Notes: a model not told the origin generated them from the sequence alone. A DNA stretch of 64,000 bases from Bimuria novae-zelandiae CBS 107.79 (GCA_010015655.1 ML976681.1:706819-770818), one strand, 5' to 3'; positions 29,821 to 43,234 are shown, numbered from the stretch's first letter. Translations and numbers: made by a program.

Positions 29821-32819
29821 ATGGAGTTACAGCGCAAAGAATACCCGGGCCTGCTGGTACTCATCCAACGGCTCCATCCGAGCTACAGCTGCTAACAGCC
29901 GTAGGACGCTCTGCCGCCCGCGCAGGCCGTGGAGGTCCTCAACGGGCGCATGAAGCATGTCAACCAAGTCAATGTCCAGATCGCCGACTGGCTACAGGTT
30001 GGTCATCCTCTGGCGACGCAATGCGGAATCTCACGCCTGCAGGAACGACGCCGGGTGGAGGAAGCCTACGTACAGGGCCTACGCAAGCTCGCAAATAAGC
30101 GTCCACCAGATGAATCTTCGGACTTAGGGTATAACTATATGCATGCGCGCAGCAGAAGGATATGAGCTGACCCCTTCCAGCATCTTTTCGACGCCATGGC
30201 AGAAAATCGTCAGCGCGGCCGAGGCCGTCGCCGATTCACACCATTTGCTGGCCCAGAGGATTGAGGCCGATGTCGAACGTCCACTGCGAGAGTTCGCCAC
30301 TACGAATCGCGAGGTTCAGGCCATGTCTACTATATCCGGGAACCTGGCGGCCATGGCCCGCGAAATCGACACGTCGAAGAAGAAGGCGGAGAAACTCAGG
30401 GAAAAAGGCGCAAAGGCAAAGGCATCTGCTGTAGCAGGCGCGGTTGCCGAGGTGGAAAACGCTACGCTGCAATGGGAATCGCAAGCTCCATACGTCTTCG
30501 AGAAGTTGCAAGCTGTAGATGAGAGCAGGCTGAACCATCTCCGCGACGCCCTCACGCAATTCCAGACCCATGAGGTCGACCAAGTAGAGCGGAACCGCGT
30601 CAGCGCGGAAGAAACACTCAATGCGTTGCTGAACATCGAGACCGCGGACGAGATCCAAACCTGGACACTGAGAATGCGTAGTGGTGAGCCACCGCCAATG
30701 AATCGCAAAGGCAGCAGTGCGGCAACCCCATTTAGGAATCTTGCGGTTCCTCCACCGATGCCTCCACCTCCCGCCATACCTGCGGACGACGACCGAAGTC
30801 AGAAGAGCGGATCCGGTACGTCTATCGTATAGTTGCCAGAAGCCTACCGACTAACCATAATCTAGCACCGGAAGGAAAACACAGCTCAAACCCTCTCAAG
30901 CGATTCGGGACCGTTTTGAACCGCCGTCGACAGAGCATGCATCCATACGGTCGACAAGCTTCACCGGAAAGGAAATCAAACTCGAATCTGGGCTCTGCTT
31001 TCGGAGGGTTCGGTAAGATGAGATCGAGAGACCGGGATGCGGCAAGCTCTTCCGCAGATCGCCCAGGCTCGTCTGCTACAGGCGCAACTCCGCGTCCATC
31101 GGACGCATCGGGCTCGCCAAAATATACTCGCAAGTCTAGCGCCGACCGGGCAAATGGAGCTAGTCCTGAGCCTGTAGAAGAAAGGGCAGCTAGCCCTATT
31201 CCTGCACCCGCGCCTGTGAACGGTACCACGACCACCCATGATACGATTCCCGAACTGGTGGAGCCTTTGTCAGCTCCTTCTACAGAAGAAATTAAACCCG
31301 AGGCACGTTTCCTCAAATTCATCGTCTGACCATGCTAACATATCAATTAGCCTGAGAAAGATGCAGAGGGTTTCTCAGTACCACCCTCCGCAAGTGATGC
31401 CATCACGGAAGCTGAGAAGGAAGCGAGAGAAGCTGGATTGTGAGTTTCTGTCACTACAAGGATCTATTGGACCACGTAAATAACCGGCCCAGTGGCACCA
31501 CCGAATTGAGTCCTCCGCCTCAGTTCAAGCTCGACATTAAGAATGCACCCATCCAGGAAGAGGAGGGCGATGTTAATGCAGCTATGGCTGATATGGCCAA
31601 CACGTTACGAGCGGTACGGCCCGTGGTCGACTTCGGTGCGAAACCGCTAACAAGTTCACAGCAAGCTGCGCCGTCTAGACGCTCGGGGACTTTGCGTGGA
31701 CGACGAGATGTTCGAAACACGATCTTTGTGCCGAACCCTGCGACACCTGAGCTCACAAGCATAGGGGAGATCGAGCCTGTGCCATCTGCTGGTTCCGAAA
31801 ACACGACATTCCCACCACCTGCAGTCCTACCTCCACCGGGATCTCCAGTATCCAAACTCCAACATCGAGCAATGTTGTTCGATGATCACGCAGCATCAGA
31901 TACGCAATCGATTCGTTCCGGTCGATCTCTGAGTAGCTCCACGAGCACGACGATGAAACACCCCGACATGCATGAACCGGGATTGAATGCGTCATTGGTA
32001 GAAACCGTCAGTGCGTGGTTTGAGCAAGGGATCGTCACTAAAGCTTTGGTGATCGGACAAGTCGCGCTTGCCTTCAATCCTGTCGACATTTCGTCTGGCC
32101 CATTTGGCACCGAAACCATCCGATTGGAGAATTTTCCTGTCCTAGAGAAAGTTGCACCTAACCCCGCTTTTGTCGAGCAAGTGACGGACACTCCTGGAAC
32201 CTATACTGTGGACCTTTCGAGGATCACCAAAACTTCGGTAGCATTCCACTATCAAGTGCACCTTGAAGGCGAAAATCTTGCCTCATATGCTCCGATAGTG
32301 CTTTCGCCAGTATGGAAGACGGAGCCTACGCAAACCTCGGTGCTATTGCATTATGGGCTAAACCCGAAGTACAATGTTGGAGACGGTTCCAGCATCACAC
32401 TGCAGAATTTAGTCCTGGTGCTTCGGCTCGAGCCTGGCTCCAAGGCCACATCCTGCCAGTCGAAGCCGGCGGGAACCTTTTCACGAGAGAAGGCCCTAAT
32501 TTACTGGCGGCTGGGTGAGGTCACCTTTTCGCGCGACCAGCCCACACAGAGTATGCGCGTACGCTTCTTCACGGATGGCGAGGCGAAACCAGGGAACAGT
32601 GAGGCGCGGTGGGAGATTGCAGGCGCACACTCGCTCGCTCTAGGCAGCGGGCTTGCGGTGAGCCAAAGCGCTCCTGGCGAGAGCAAGCAAGAGGAGAATG
32701 AATCCGACCCATTTGCCGATGCGGAGGAGAATGTGCCCCCACCGATCAGTCCCGCTCCGACATGGAAGCCAGTCACCAGTGTAAAGCGTATCGCGAGTGG
32801 GACGTATCTTGGCGTGTAG
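29821..32819 (+). CDS. SYP1: SYP1-type muniscin: F-BAR and mu-homology endocytic adaptor
   Basis: Seven exons: 29821-29856, 29905-29997, 30043-30128, 30181-30815, 30866-31302, 31351-31439 and 31493-32819. The start MELQRKEYPGLL is followed by PAQAVEVLNGRMKHVNQVN, ERRRVEEAYVQGLRKLANK and WQKIVSAAEAVADSHHLLAQ. A long coiled-coil stretch completes the F-BAR fold (to about residue 240). A Pro-rich PPPMPPPPAIP and a Ser-rich linker follow. The C-terminal mu-homology domain runs from about VSAWFEQGIVTKALVIGQVA through FHYQVHLEGENLASYAPIVL to VRFFTDGEAK and ARWEIAGA. Yeast Syp1 is an early arrival at clathrin endocytic sites and also acts on septins. Intron 5 (31303-31350) uses a GC donor: no GT site gives an open frame. 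Confidence 0.92.
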
Positions 32820-34329
32820 AAATTGGATATAGCTGGTGGAGATGACAGGGTGGGGCGACCCGGAGGTGGAGGTGGAGCCCACGAGGTTGGGCAGAACAGT
32901 GAAAGCGTTTTTGTAGATAGTCCGTGTTGTTGTTGTCGCTGTTGTTGTGAGACAGGATGAATCGTATTACTTGCATGCATTGGGAAAATTCGGCGCCAAC
33001 GTGGTGCTGCCGCTGCAACAGGCTTATCCCTGGTCTTTTTCAGGTCGTCATGTAAGAAATGGTGCATCAACTAACGCCCAATATCCGTCCAACCTTGATT
33101 CAGCGCTCCATCGTACGATGCGCCGTTGGAATGCAGTTTCGCATCTCCTATCCTTGCAGGATTCGGCGTAATGTAAACACAAACACGTGTTCACGGAGAG
33201 TAGTGCCGCATGCGTGCCTGGCGCGACAGGAGACCGTGGTAGAGGCCATTTAAGTGAGGCTGAGATCTACGATCTGAGTGAGCACAGGGTATAAGCTTGC
33301 GCGATAAACGAGATCCTGCGTCGACTTGGTGATAGAGTGAGTGTAGGGCGGTTACTGCCGTTGGGAGGACATCGGCGAGGTTGAAGCTATTCGCGTAGCC
33401 ATTGACGATGATGTCTGCGTTGTACGTGTAGATCGCTCTCGGAATGCATGCGCTTTCCGACCCGACTCCAAGTTGAGTATGGCGCCGATACCATCCTCTC
33501 GGGCTGGCGGGCGCAAGCGCGAGAAATGGCCGAAGAGTGGCCGCAGATGTGCAAGAGTACAATGTAGCAGCGCACGAATGCAAGTAGCGGCTCGAATCGC
33601 CCTAAAGTGCGCCGACTGAGGAATTTTCTATTGGCGTGCGGCTGTCTGGTATCCACTGTGGGCGAGGGGGGGAGAGGAAGGCGCGACGGAAAGCCACCCC
33701 ATTCGAACCTGCCTAAGGCGGCTTGGCGATGACGTCAAACAGGGTCCCTGCGCAAAGACGGCAAGCGCAGTTGGAGTAGATTCACGATGGATGCAGGCGC
33801 ATCTTCGCTGGGAATCTCGTCACGGGCTGTCCGTCTATTGTCGGCGCGCTTTTTGCACACGCTGCTTGTAGCGCAGCGTGTCATCCCTCTGTCTCCTCGC
33901 CAATACGCCGCCGTCAGGCAGGCCTTGCAGTCAGACTGTTGCAATCCCTGGCCCTCGTGCGGTGCCTGCCAGGAAAGCGGCCCTCAGACAGCCGTAGCCC
34001 ACCGTCTGTCAATTCCACTCCCGCTGCCTGTCCAGCATCCCCCCAGCCAGTGTGCGCCGAATTGTACTGCCGGCTCAGGTCACCGGTCAGTGTCGCTGCG
34101 TTGTGTGACTGTCCTAGCAGCCACACCAGCTCTTCGTTGTCTTCGCTTTAGGGTCCTCGCTAGAAGTACGTCATTGTGGACTCCAGGGAGGCTATCGCGC
34201 CCCAGGGACCTGTCGTTGCCTCTTCCCAGCATCCTATGCGAATGCATGAAGTGCCCCGTAGTCGGCCATTGCTCCATCCTACGCACGTTTTCTCCCTCAT
34301 ACCGCAGGAGGAGATAGGGGGATGCAAGC
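32820..34329. other. Intergenic, promoter of the histidine kinase gene
   Basis: 1.5 kb with no convincing gene. A minus-strand frame of 189 codons (32501-33070) is antisense to the SYP1 3' end and looks like a shadow. The stretch 33787-34317 is open on the plus strand but Ser/Arg-rich and domain-free; it is more likely leader of the kinase mRNA. Confidence 0.5.
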
Positions 34330-37300
34330 ATGAATCGGGCACCGCTGCCATCGCCCAAGTCGAAGGCCACCGTCGAACCTACCAGAGTCGCCGCGCAAGA
34401 CACCGCTACTTCGCCCCCTTCGACCCGTCCGCCACTGCAACGCGTGCCAGCGAGCAACCCATCGCCACTGACAAAAACCGTTGCGGCGGCTTCGGCGCAT
34501 GCGCTGCCTCAAGATGACGCAACCGCAGAGGCGGGTCCAGGCTTAGGGTCGCAGACTGGGAAGGAGGGCGTGGATGAGGTGCTACAGGACAAGTCGTCAC
34601 CCGACGAACTGGAAATCGAACGACTGCGGAACCTGCAACTGAAAACGATCCAAAAGCAGCAGCGGGCGAGGGTAAGGAGCACGGGAAGCACGACGTCGGC
34701 AACCACCCTTGGTGGGCACCGCGTGTCGCCCATCAAGGAAGAGCCCGCGGCCACCATGTCGCCGACCCTCGAAGGCGCCTTCAGCAGCCCTGCGCTACCC
34801 ACACAAACAACCACCTCGACCGAGTCGACCGAGTCTGCCAAAACGATTCGCGGCAGTATGCCACCCACGCCCGCCGGCCGTGCCCTCCGTACACCATCGT
34901 ATCCGTTTCCTACGGTTCCCAATACCCCTGTAGCATGGACCAATGCGTTCCATCAGCCCTTCACAAAGTTGTCGCCTACCGTCTCCGCAATGTACGGCAG
35001 AGACTATGCCGCACCCCGTGAGCGCGTGCTGTCCGAAACTAGCACTCCTGCAGCATCGGGAACACCGTTTGCACCTGGAGAGAGGCCATTTCACAGTCCT
35101 CTCCCAGAAGACCCGCGCTTTCCCAGTCCAAACCTATACGACCTGGTGCTCTCGGTCAATTTGGAGCCTGGGCTTGCTGCTTGGTGGAGCAGTGTCACAA
35201 AGTTCATGCACGAATGCTACGGAGTCGAAAGGGCGACTTTGGCTGTGCCGGCAGATGCCTCTGATGTCGAGAACGTACCCTGGGGTCAGAAGTGTACATT
35301 TCATCTTTCCCCTCAAGGCGAAAGTCCTCGTATCCCCGCGTACCAAGAGACCAAGGCTCCGGCTTCACGTGAAACAGGCGAGCACAGCTCCAGTTCGGAG
35401 CCTGATGACTCCAGTGATCTTCCTCCTGTGCCCGTCATACCTAACAGAAGGCCGAGGCTGGGCTCGCGGCACTCTTTCGCTGGGCATGAGCGGCAAAGGC
35501 GAGACGCCGCGCCTGAAAGTCCCATCTCTGCATTTCCTCCCCGACCCCGCGGGCCTTTGAGGACGGCTAGTCACGCACCTCAAACGACGACAAGAGGAGA
35601 ACACCCATTACGACAGGTTTCGCCCGTCTCCTATGACGGAACTGCATTTCAACAGCCACAGCATACGCCTTCAAGAGTCCCCACTTTCAGTGACCCCGAT
35701 TTTTCAAGTGTTGGTGGCGAAGAGGTGTCGCCGCCTATCACCGTTTTTCCTGTGCTACGTGCCCTAGATCATGAACCTGATGCACTCATTGACAATTCCG
35801 GCGTCAATAGAGTTCTGGAAAGAGGCCGCCTTGTTACGCTAACGAGAAACTACTCACCATCATTTTCAAGTTCCAGTCGAAGCTCGCTCGAGTCGGAGCA
35901 CGGCGATCCGCCAAAACCCATGAAAACTCATCCCTCCGCGCACGACACCCAACGACCGTCTACCGCACGACCACGTCCAAGTCCTGCATCAAAAGCTCAT
36001 GAGCAAGGAGAGCGTCATTTGCAGCCGCGATACGAAGAGTATGAACAATTTCCCAGCTCGCCTTGGGCGCAATCGCCGGCCCCGTCTCCCGCGGTTCAGA
36101 ACGATCCAACCGAAAACCCTTTCTTCTCGACTAGCCATGTAGACGAAGAGACGTTCAACCCTTCTAGCTCCACTCAGGACTACACGCAGTATGGTATTGT
36201 CGAAGCGATCGGAATCGACAAGGCCAGCACTGTGACGCACATACCCCTGATCCATCCCACTTTGTCGCAAACCATGCACTCACCTGAACCTGGTACACCT
36301 TCTCATAACCCATCCTTGTCTAGAAGAATGTCCGAACAATCTATACCAGAGTCGACCGTCCACAGAGAAGATTTTCAACGGAAAGCTCCCATTGCCATTC
36401 TCTCCATTCTATCGCCTATCGTACCTTATCCTCGGAATCTCACCACCTCGCTCAAGCACTTTGGTCCTCACCTCGCAACATCTTTCTCCAACGCATGGCA
36501 GTTTTCGAATGCCCAAGCTCAAGCTGCTGATGCCGCACAACGGCGATTCGGGACAGGTCAGCCACCAGGCTTGGTGCGAATGGGGGATGTCGATAGTTTT
36601 GGCGATCTTATGCATCTTGATCTTGACGACATTGGTCATTCTGCTGGCGGTAGCGTCACCAGCCCCTCGGATTACTCGAGCCGATCGAGGCAAAGCCCCG
36701 GTGGGTCAATCAGTGGCACGCCGGGATGGGACGCTGCCACCCTAGGGTTGTCCAGCAGGCATTCTGTCGGCAGTACACCTGGTCATCTCGCCGGCAGTGA
36801 AGCTGTTGAAAGCTATTTTGATGCCAAGAAGAGAATCAATCGTGGTGCGTCCGGCGCGGGCCCCGAGCAAATTCGCAAATCCGACAAACACGTTGCCAAG
36901 AGGAGCGTGAGCAGCGTGGCAGAAACCACCGAGGATGACGTGCCAACCCCGCGTAATGACAGGAACACTGCAGAGGACACATCAAGCTCTCGAAAAGCTA
37001 GAGTTAATGCCCAGCAAAGTACCCATCGAGCACATTCGCTGCTTCATTCGTATGGAGCGGATTTCAGTTCATCGTTTCAGTCCCTTCCAGCTGCTACGAC
37101 TCCTGGCGGTCGAGCACCTGCTACACCCGCAGCGCATGGTCGTAGCAGTTCTTTATCAGAGAACCAGCCTACCCCAACGATGCCCCCTCCTTCAGAAAAT
37201 CTCCTGCGCACTATTATTGATTCTCTACCGGTCCAGACATTCACCGCTCTTCCTACTACGGGGACGTTGACCTGGGTGAATTCCAAATTTCTCATCTACC

Positions 37301-40300
37301 GCGGACAGGAACAACATCAGGTACTGCAAGGACCTTGGGATACAATACATCCTGACGACCGCGCGGGATATCTGGAGCAGTGGAATAAATCTTTGCGGAC
37401 AGGACAACAACTGCAGAAAAAAGTTCGATTGCGGCGCTTTGACGACTGTTACAGATGGTTCTACATACGCGTAGCTCCATTGAAGAACAAGCGACAGCAG
37501 ATTGTCCATTGGATTGGCACAAACATGGACTTCCATGAACAGCACCTGGCTGAAATCAACTCGGCCCGACAACAGGAGACCGCTGCTTCGGAGGCTAAAT
37601 ACCGCGCGCTCGCAAATTCAAGTCCTCAAATAGTGTTCGTCGTATCTGATCGCCGCGGTCTCACCTTTTGTAACTCCCAATGGGAGTCGTACTCTGGTCA
37701 AAACGAGACACAAGCGTACGGGACTGGTTTCTTGGAGCACGTTCACCCCGAGGACGTAATTAAGTGCAAACTTCCGGAGATGAATGAGGATGGTTCCGCA
37801 GCGGTCAATGTGCCGACATCTCTGCCCACAGAACATGTTCGACAAGACTCATCTTCGTCAGATGATTCATCGGAGACTGAACGAACAATCACCAGCCCAG
37901 GTAGCTCCCCAGACAGGATGGACTTGCCTCAAGTTAAGCTGTCAAAGCTTGCCAGTACTGGCATTCTAAGAATTAAAAAAGACGCCGATGGCCGTGCTTC
38001 ATACTCTACGGAGGTTAGGTTTCGCAACAAAGCGGGCGAGTACCGATGGCATCTCGTCCGAATTCTGCTTGTGAAGTCGTTTGCGGAGGATAACGAGGAA
38101 GAGACTTGGTACGGCACCGCAACCGACATCAACGACCATAAGCTGCTGGAGCAGACCTTGAAGGAGACCATGGACGCCAAGGGCCGCTTCCTCAGCAATA
38201 TGTCTCATGAGATTCGAACCCCTCTCAATGGCATATCGGGAATGGTCAACTTCTTGCTGGACAGCCCACTTAACAACGAGCAACTCGAGCACGTCAACAT
38301 CATCAAGTCAAGTACAGACAGCCTGTTGAACCTGATTAACGATATCTTGGATCTTTCCAAGGTGGAAGCAGGCATGATCAAGCTCACCATGGAATGGCTT
38401 CATCTCCCGTCACTACTGGAGGAGGTGAACGACCTTAACATGGGCCTCGCCATTCAGAAAGGGTTGGAACTCAATTATGTCACGGATGAAGGCGTGCCTT
38501 CAATGGTCAAAGGCGACAAATTCCGCATTCGACAGGTACTCTTGAACGTCGTGGGCAATGCGATAAAGTTCACCGCAAGTGGCGAAATTTTCGTACGGTG
38601 CCGACTCCAACCTCCTGATAAGACGGGACCGTTGGCGGATAATGAGACCATGGTTCGCTTTGAAGTGATCGACACCGGCAAAGGCTTCACTGAAAATGAA
38701 GCGAAATACCTGTTCAAGCGTTTCAGTCAAATCGACGCGAGCAGCACACGGCAGCATGGAGGAACGGGTCTGGGCTTGGCTATATCGATGCAATTTGTCG
38801 AACTGCATGGTGGACGCATGGATGCTCGCAGTGTTCCCGGAAAAGGCTCTACCTTTTTCTTTACCATCAAGTTTGGGTTACCTACGGAAGACGACTATCC
38901 AGAACCTAAGCCATCCACTCCTGCAACGCCAGCAGTTGAGCCGACTACAGCGGTTCCGCCATTGCCTACACAGCCCGCTGCGCTGTCAAAAGCTGCATAC
39001 CCGCCGACCTTTGCCAGCATGCGTCATGAACGTTTCTCGAGTGGGAGTGGCTCTTCCGAGAAGAGTGGCTCTATCAAGTCACCTGTGCCAAGCTTGACTA
39101 CTTCGGAGAGGTCTCGTGAGTCGCCTGCCTTGTCGTCAGGGAGTTCCGACCATTCCCTCACTAGTGCCGCCCTCACCGGAAAATCGAGCGTACGTTCAGA
39201 GCGTTCTTCCGCTTCGTCTTTCTTGCAGGACACTACGCTGGCAAAGGATCAACCCGACATAAAGCTCGCCCTTCCACCTAAGAGGTCAATAAGCGAGGAA
39301 TCCTCTATGGGATCGGATGAAACGGCCATCGGACCGCAGCGAAGTCTGTCACCGCTTGGTAGCTCTTTGCAGCCTCCTATGTACTCGATCTTGGTCGTCT
39401 GTCCATTGGTGCACAGCAGAGAAGCCACTATCCGACATATTAAGCAGACTTTGCCCACCGGTATTCCGCATCAAGTGACTGGACAACCTAACTTGGTAGA
39501 GGCTCAACGAATGATCGGGGGTGACAATCCGGTTTTGTTCACTCATGTCGTACTCGTGCTTCATGAGACCAGTGAGGTCATTGCCATCATGGACCAGATC
39601 TTGAATTCGATGGTACATGGTAACGCGTCAATCGTGGTGGTTTCGGACCCGGCGCAGAAGAAGGAGTTGATGAAGGACGCGCCTGCCTATGACTACGAGC
39701 AACTGTTGGCTGATCGACGACTTCAGTTTATCTACCGCCCACTCAAACCTTCCAAATTTGCAGTCATATTCGATCCCCAGAAGGAACGAGAGTCAAGCAC
39801 TGACCGCAATCAAGACACGGCGCAGCAAGTGGTCTTCAACCAAAAGCTCGTGTTTGAGGAGCTTAAACGTAGACTGGGTAGTAAAGGTCACAAGGTCCTG
39901 CTTGTGGAAGATAATCACATCAATCAAACGGCGAGTATATGCATGCTTTGGGTGCAATGAGAGTTGGCTAACGTTGCTTTCAGGTGATTCTCAAATTCCT
40001 AGCCAAGATATCGATTGAAACAGAAACCGTGATGGATGGCGCACAATGTACCGATACCGTCTTCTCCAAGCCACCTGGATACTACTCCATTATTCTGGTT
40101 CGTACTCATCACGTCCAGTCAAAGGGGCGGTCTTACTAATTACCTCACAGTGCGATCTCCACATGCCCAACAAAGACGGCTACCAGGCCTGCAAAGAGAT
40201 CCGCCGCTGGGAGAAGAAGCACGGATACCGGCGCCACCCCATAATTGCACTTTCAGCCAACGTCCTCGGTGACGTGTACGCGAAGTGCGTTGAAGCAGGC

Positions 40301-40420
40301 TTCAACTCATACGTGACGAAGCCAGTAGAGTTCAAGGAACTGTCGCTGGCCATGACAAAATTCCTGGATCCGTCGGACAAGACGAAGGCTCCGGAACTAA
40401 TGAAACCGCGCAAGTCGTGA
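34330..40420 (+). CDS. PAS-containing hybrid sensor histidine kinase
   Basis: Exons 34330-39930, 39984-40097 and 40151-40420 give about 1994 residues. The first 950 residues are mostly Ser/Pro-rich and disordered, with one short GAF-like piece (AWWSSVTKFMHECYGVERAT, about 280-335). PAS domain 1 spans about 957-1070 (NLLRTIIDSLPVQTF to WIGTNMDFHE) and PAS 2 about 1090-1270. The phosphoacceptor His is in NMSHEIRTPLNG (H1293). HATPase boxes are NVVGNAIKF, DTGKGF, FKRFSQ and GTGLGLA (about 1396-1514). The receiver domain starts KVLLVEDNHINQ (about 1855), with phosphoacceptor Asp in CDLHMPNKDG and the Lys in SYVTKPVE. No membrane segment is seen, so a cytosolic sensor feeding a His-to-Asp phosphorelay is expected. 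Intron 1 (39931-39983) needs a GC donor; the GT site three bases on gives a stop. The class within the fungal scheme is not assigned. Confidence 0.92.
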
Positions 40421-41636
40421 AACGGTCGCAGCACAACCTTCGGTGCCTAGAATGGCACAATTATCTTCGCACAAGTACAAGCAACAATTACAGACAACGA
40501 GCAATACATAAAGGCATATCTACGGTAACACGCAACTTTGCATCAGCGACTCGGCGCTCAATGGACGCGTTATTTTCACCTTACTCGGCACATACAAGGC
40601 AGGTTGACATTCTATATAGTTAATCGGCTATGGACATAAAGATGAGTGGGAGGAACCTGTTTCTACGCTTATGCTATCGCGTCTTGTAAGACGCTTTTCG
40701 CCCTCTCTGTTTTTCGGGCGCGTGTACTGGACACGCTCTAGGATACACGGGAAAGGTGGGGTTTAATGACTTTGGACGGACGCATCACATCAACATTTTA
40801 GGCCACGACCGGCGTTTTTTTTTTTTTTTTGCGATGGCTCCTAGTACCCCTGATGGAGTTCTGGGAGAACTTGGGTCAGGGAAAGATTGGGAATGGGGAG
40901 GGTTAATTGGTGGGGATAACGAGGGGGATGCGTTGGAAGGGGATCATGTGTACTATAGATGAGTGATGTGCAATAAGGAATCGAGGATATCAGGTCATGA
41001 TCTCTTAGTAGATAGTGTGCGATGCTAGATGTGTTAGAATGGTGAAGAGAGAGGCTCCTGCAACTTGAGGAGCGAAAGGGAAGCTTTCAAATGTAGTTGT
41101 TCCGAAGGAGGAACACGGCTGAAATAGTTGAGTAGCAGCGAGCGAGTGTGGTTAAGTGCACGTCTATGTTTCGGTGAAGCATCGGGAAATATCGCATAGA
41201 GCTCTATACCCAAATGTTCAAAGCATCGTTTATATCTTGAGTAGATTGAGAGAATTTCAATGCGATTTGTGAAGTGTGGTGCACTATATAGACGACGCGT
41301 GATTGGCTCTAGCCGCAGCCGTTGTAAAACTGCTTGGCGACGCCGAATGACCGCGTACGTGCTGCATCATTCGTGGCGCAGGCTTCCATCAACGCTTGTA
41401 CACATTTCTCTTCGGCCGTACTTTCATTTTCCCATCGCCTTTCTTCCTGCATCTTGCGCACAGCCGACGAAAATAGGCACAGGGTGCCGCTTTTACGTGT
41501 TTCACCATCTCTCTTACACGACTCTCGCCTACGTCCAAGTCCGTTCGCGTGCGTGCTGGCTCCACGGTTTCTCCGTTTGCGTTACGCTCGCAGCTTCCCA
41601 CCGCCTCTCGATAGTCCGTCGCCCTAATCGCCGCAG
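40421..41636. other. Intergenic with 16-base T run
   Basis: 3' flank of the histidine kinase and promoter plus leader of the FKBP-STIMATE gene. A homopolymer of about 16 T lies at 40815-40830. No gene is seen; a plus-strand frame at 41260-41856 overlaps the FKBP start and lacks features. Confidence 0.45.
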
Positions 41637-43234
41637 ATGGCGCGCTTCACTACACTCTGCGCGCTGCCGCTCTCGCTACTTCTCTCCCTTGCCACCGCCC
41701 AGGGCCTCGGCATCGAAACAACCAAAGCAGTCGAATGCACAAGAAAGACGCAGGAAGGCGACAAGATCACTGTCAATTACAAGGGGACATTGGAAAGTGA
41801 TGGGTCACAGTTTGATTCGAGCTACGACCGTGGAATCCCCTTTGAGTTTACACTAGGGGCAGGGCAGGTGATTGCAGGATGGGATCAGGGTCTGATCGGG
41901 ATGTGCATCGGGGAGGGGAGGAAACTGACCATTCCACCAAGCTTGGGGTATGGCAGCTCTGGGAGTGGACCGATTCCTCCCTCATCGACTCTCATCTTCG
42001 ACACCGAGCTACTCGGCATCTATGGCGTCAAGGCGGACCCTGATAAACCACCTCAACAACCACCTCCCGAGCGTCCCACCATCGCACGCCCTGGCGAATC
42101 TTCTCAGCCTACCAAGAAACCCGCCGACGACGCGTCGTCCCCTGTTCCCACCGCTATCACCACACCATCCTCGTCTGAAAATCCTCCCTCACAATCGGCT
42201 GCTGCTGCCGCTCAGCCAGCGACGACCACGTCTTCAAAGGCTAGCCCAATGGACACAGACGAGAGCGAGAACGGCGAGTGCCATTTGCTGGGTCCTTATG
42301 CACTGATCGTTCAGGGCGCATTGGGGCTGTTGGCTGTATCCTCGTTGGTCTTCAAGAGATGGCGCGAGTCACCCCGCCGTCCGCTCAAGATCTGGTTCTT
42401 CGACGTTTCAAAGCAGGTAGTAGGATCTGTTCTGCTGCACCTGGCCAACATCCTCATGTCTATGCTTTCCTCGGGGAAGTTTGACGTGGCTGCGAACACC
42501 AAAGCCACTCCGCAATACGCAGGACAGGACGACGACGGCAACACGCCGAACCCCTGCTCGTTTTACCTGCTCAACCTTGCCATCGACGTATGTATCTTCA
42601 CTGTGGCTAGTTGATCAACAGCTAACTTAAACAGACTACCATCGGCATCCCAATTCTCGTACTGCTGCTCAAGGTCCTCCACCGGGCCTTCCTCCTCACC
42701 CCAATGGCGAACCCTCCCGAATCGATCCGGTCCGGAAACTACGGTCACCCGCCACGCGCCACCTGGTGGCTCAAGCAGTCGGTCATCTACTTCCTGGGTC
42801 TCCTGGGCATGAAGCTCTGCGTCTTCTTCATCTTCCAACTGCTGCCCTGGATCGCATGGGTCGGCGACTGGGCGCTGCGCTGGACCGAGGGCAGCGAGGC
42901 GCTCCAGATTCTGTTCGTCATGTTCGTCTTCCCGTTGATCATGAATGCGCTTCAGTACTGGATCATCGACGGGTTCATCAAGGACCCTGCCGGTGGCGAA
43001 GGCCAGTACACGATGGCTGCTGGCGAGGAAAGCGACGACGAGAGCGATGATGAGTGGCTTGGGCGGCGGAGACAGGGACGGGATGATGAGGTGGACAGGG
43101 AGGTCGAGGAGGCTGGAATCACACCGCTGAAAGAAGCGAATCCGACGGTTGTTTCTGTGCGCGGCAGAGAGTATGATCCGCACCTGGGTGGAGCAGGTAC
43201 TAGTCGGGACGGACGAAAAGAGCGGAGTGAATGA
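41637..43234 (+). CDS. FKBP-type prolyl isomerase fused to STIMATE/YPL162C-type membrane protein
   Basis: Two exons (41637-42587 and 42635-43234, intron of 47 nt in phase 0) give 516 residues. Residues 1-22 are a signal peptide ([21 protein letters not shown]). About 28-135 is a complete FKBP domain: [55 protein letters not shown] and [12 protein letters not shown] Pro/Ser/Ala linker of about 65 residues follows. Then [20 protein letters not shown] opens the second unit, with [40 protein letters not shown], several TM segments and an acidic tail. That unit matches the STIMATE (TMEM110)/yeast YPL162C family, found in ER or vacuole membranes; human STIMATE promotes STIM1 at ER-plasma membrane contacts. 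There is no stop between the halves. An in-frame ATG at 42249 ([10 protein letters not shown]) could let the second half be made alone. Confidence 0.88.

Noticed and set aside
32501..33070. 189-codon minus-strand frame
   Set aside because: Largely antisense to the SYP1 C-terminal domain and its 3' flank; reads as a shadow frame.
33787..34317. 176-codon plus-strand frame upstream of the histidine kinase
   Set aside because: Ser/Arg/Pro-rich, no domain, ends just before the kinase ATG; more likely mRNA leader.
41260..41856. 198-codon plus-strand frame overlapping the FKBP start
   Set aside because: The FKBP frame is clearly the coding one; this frame has no features.
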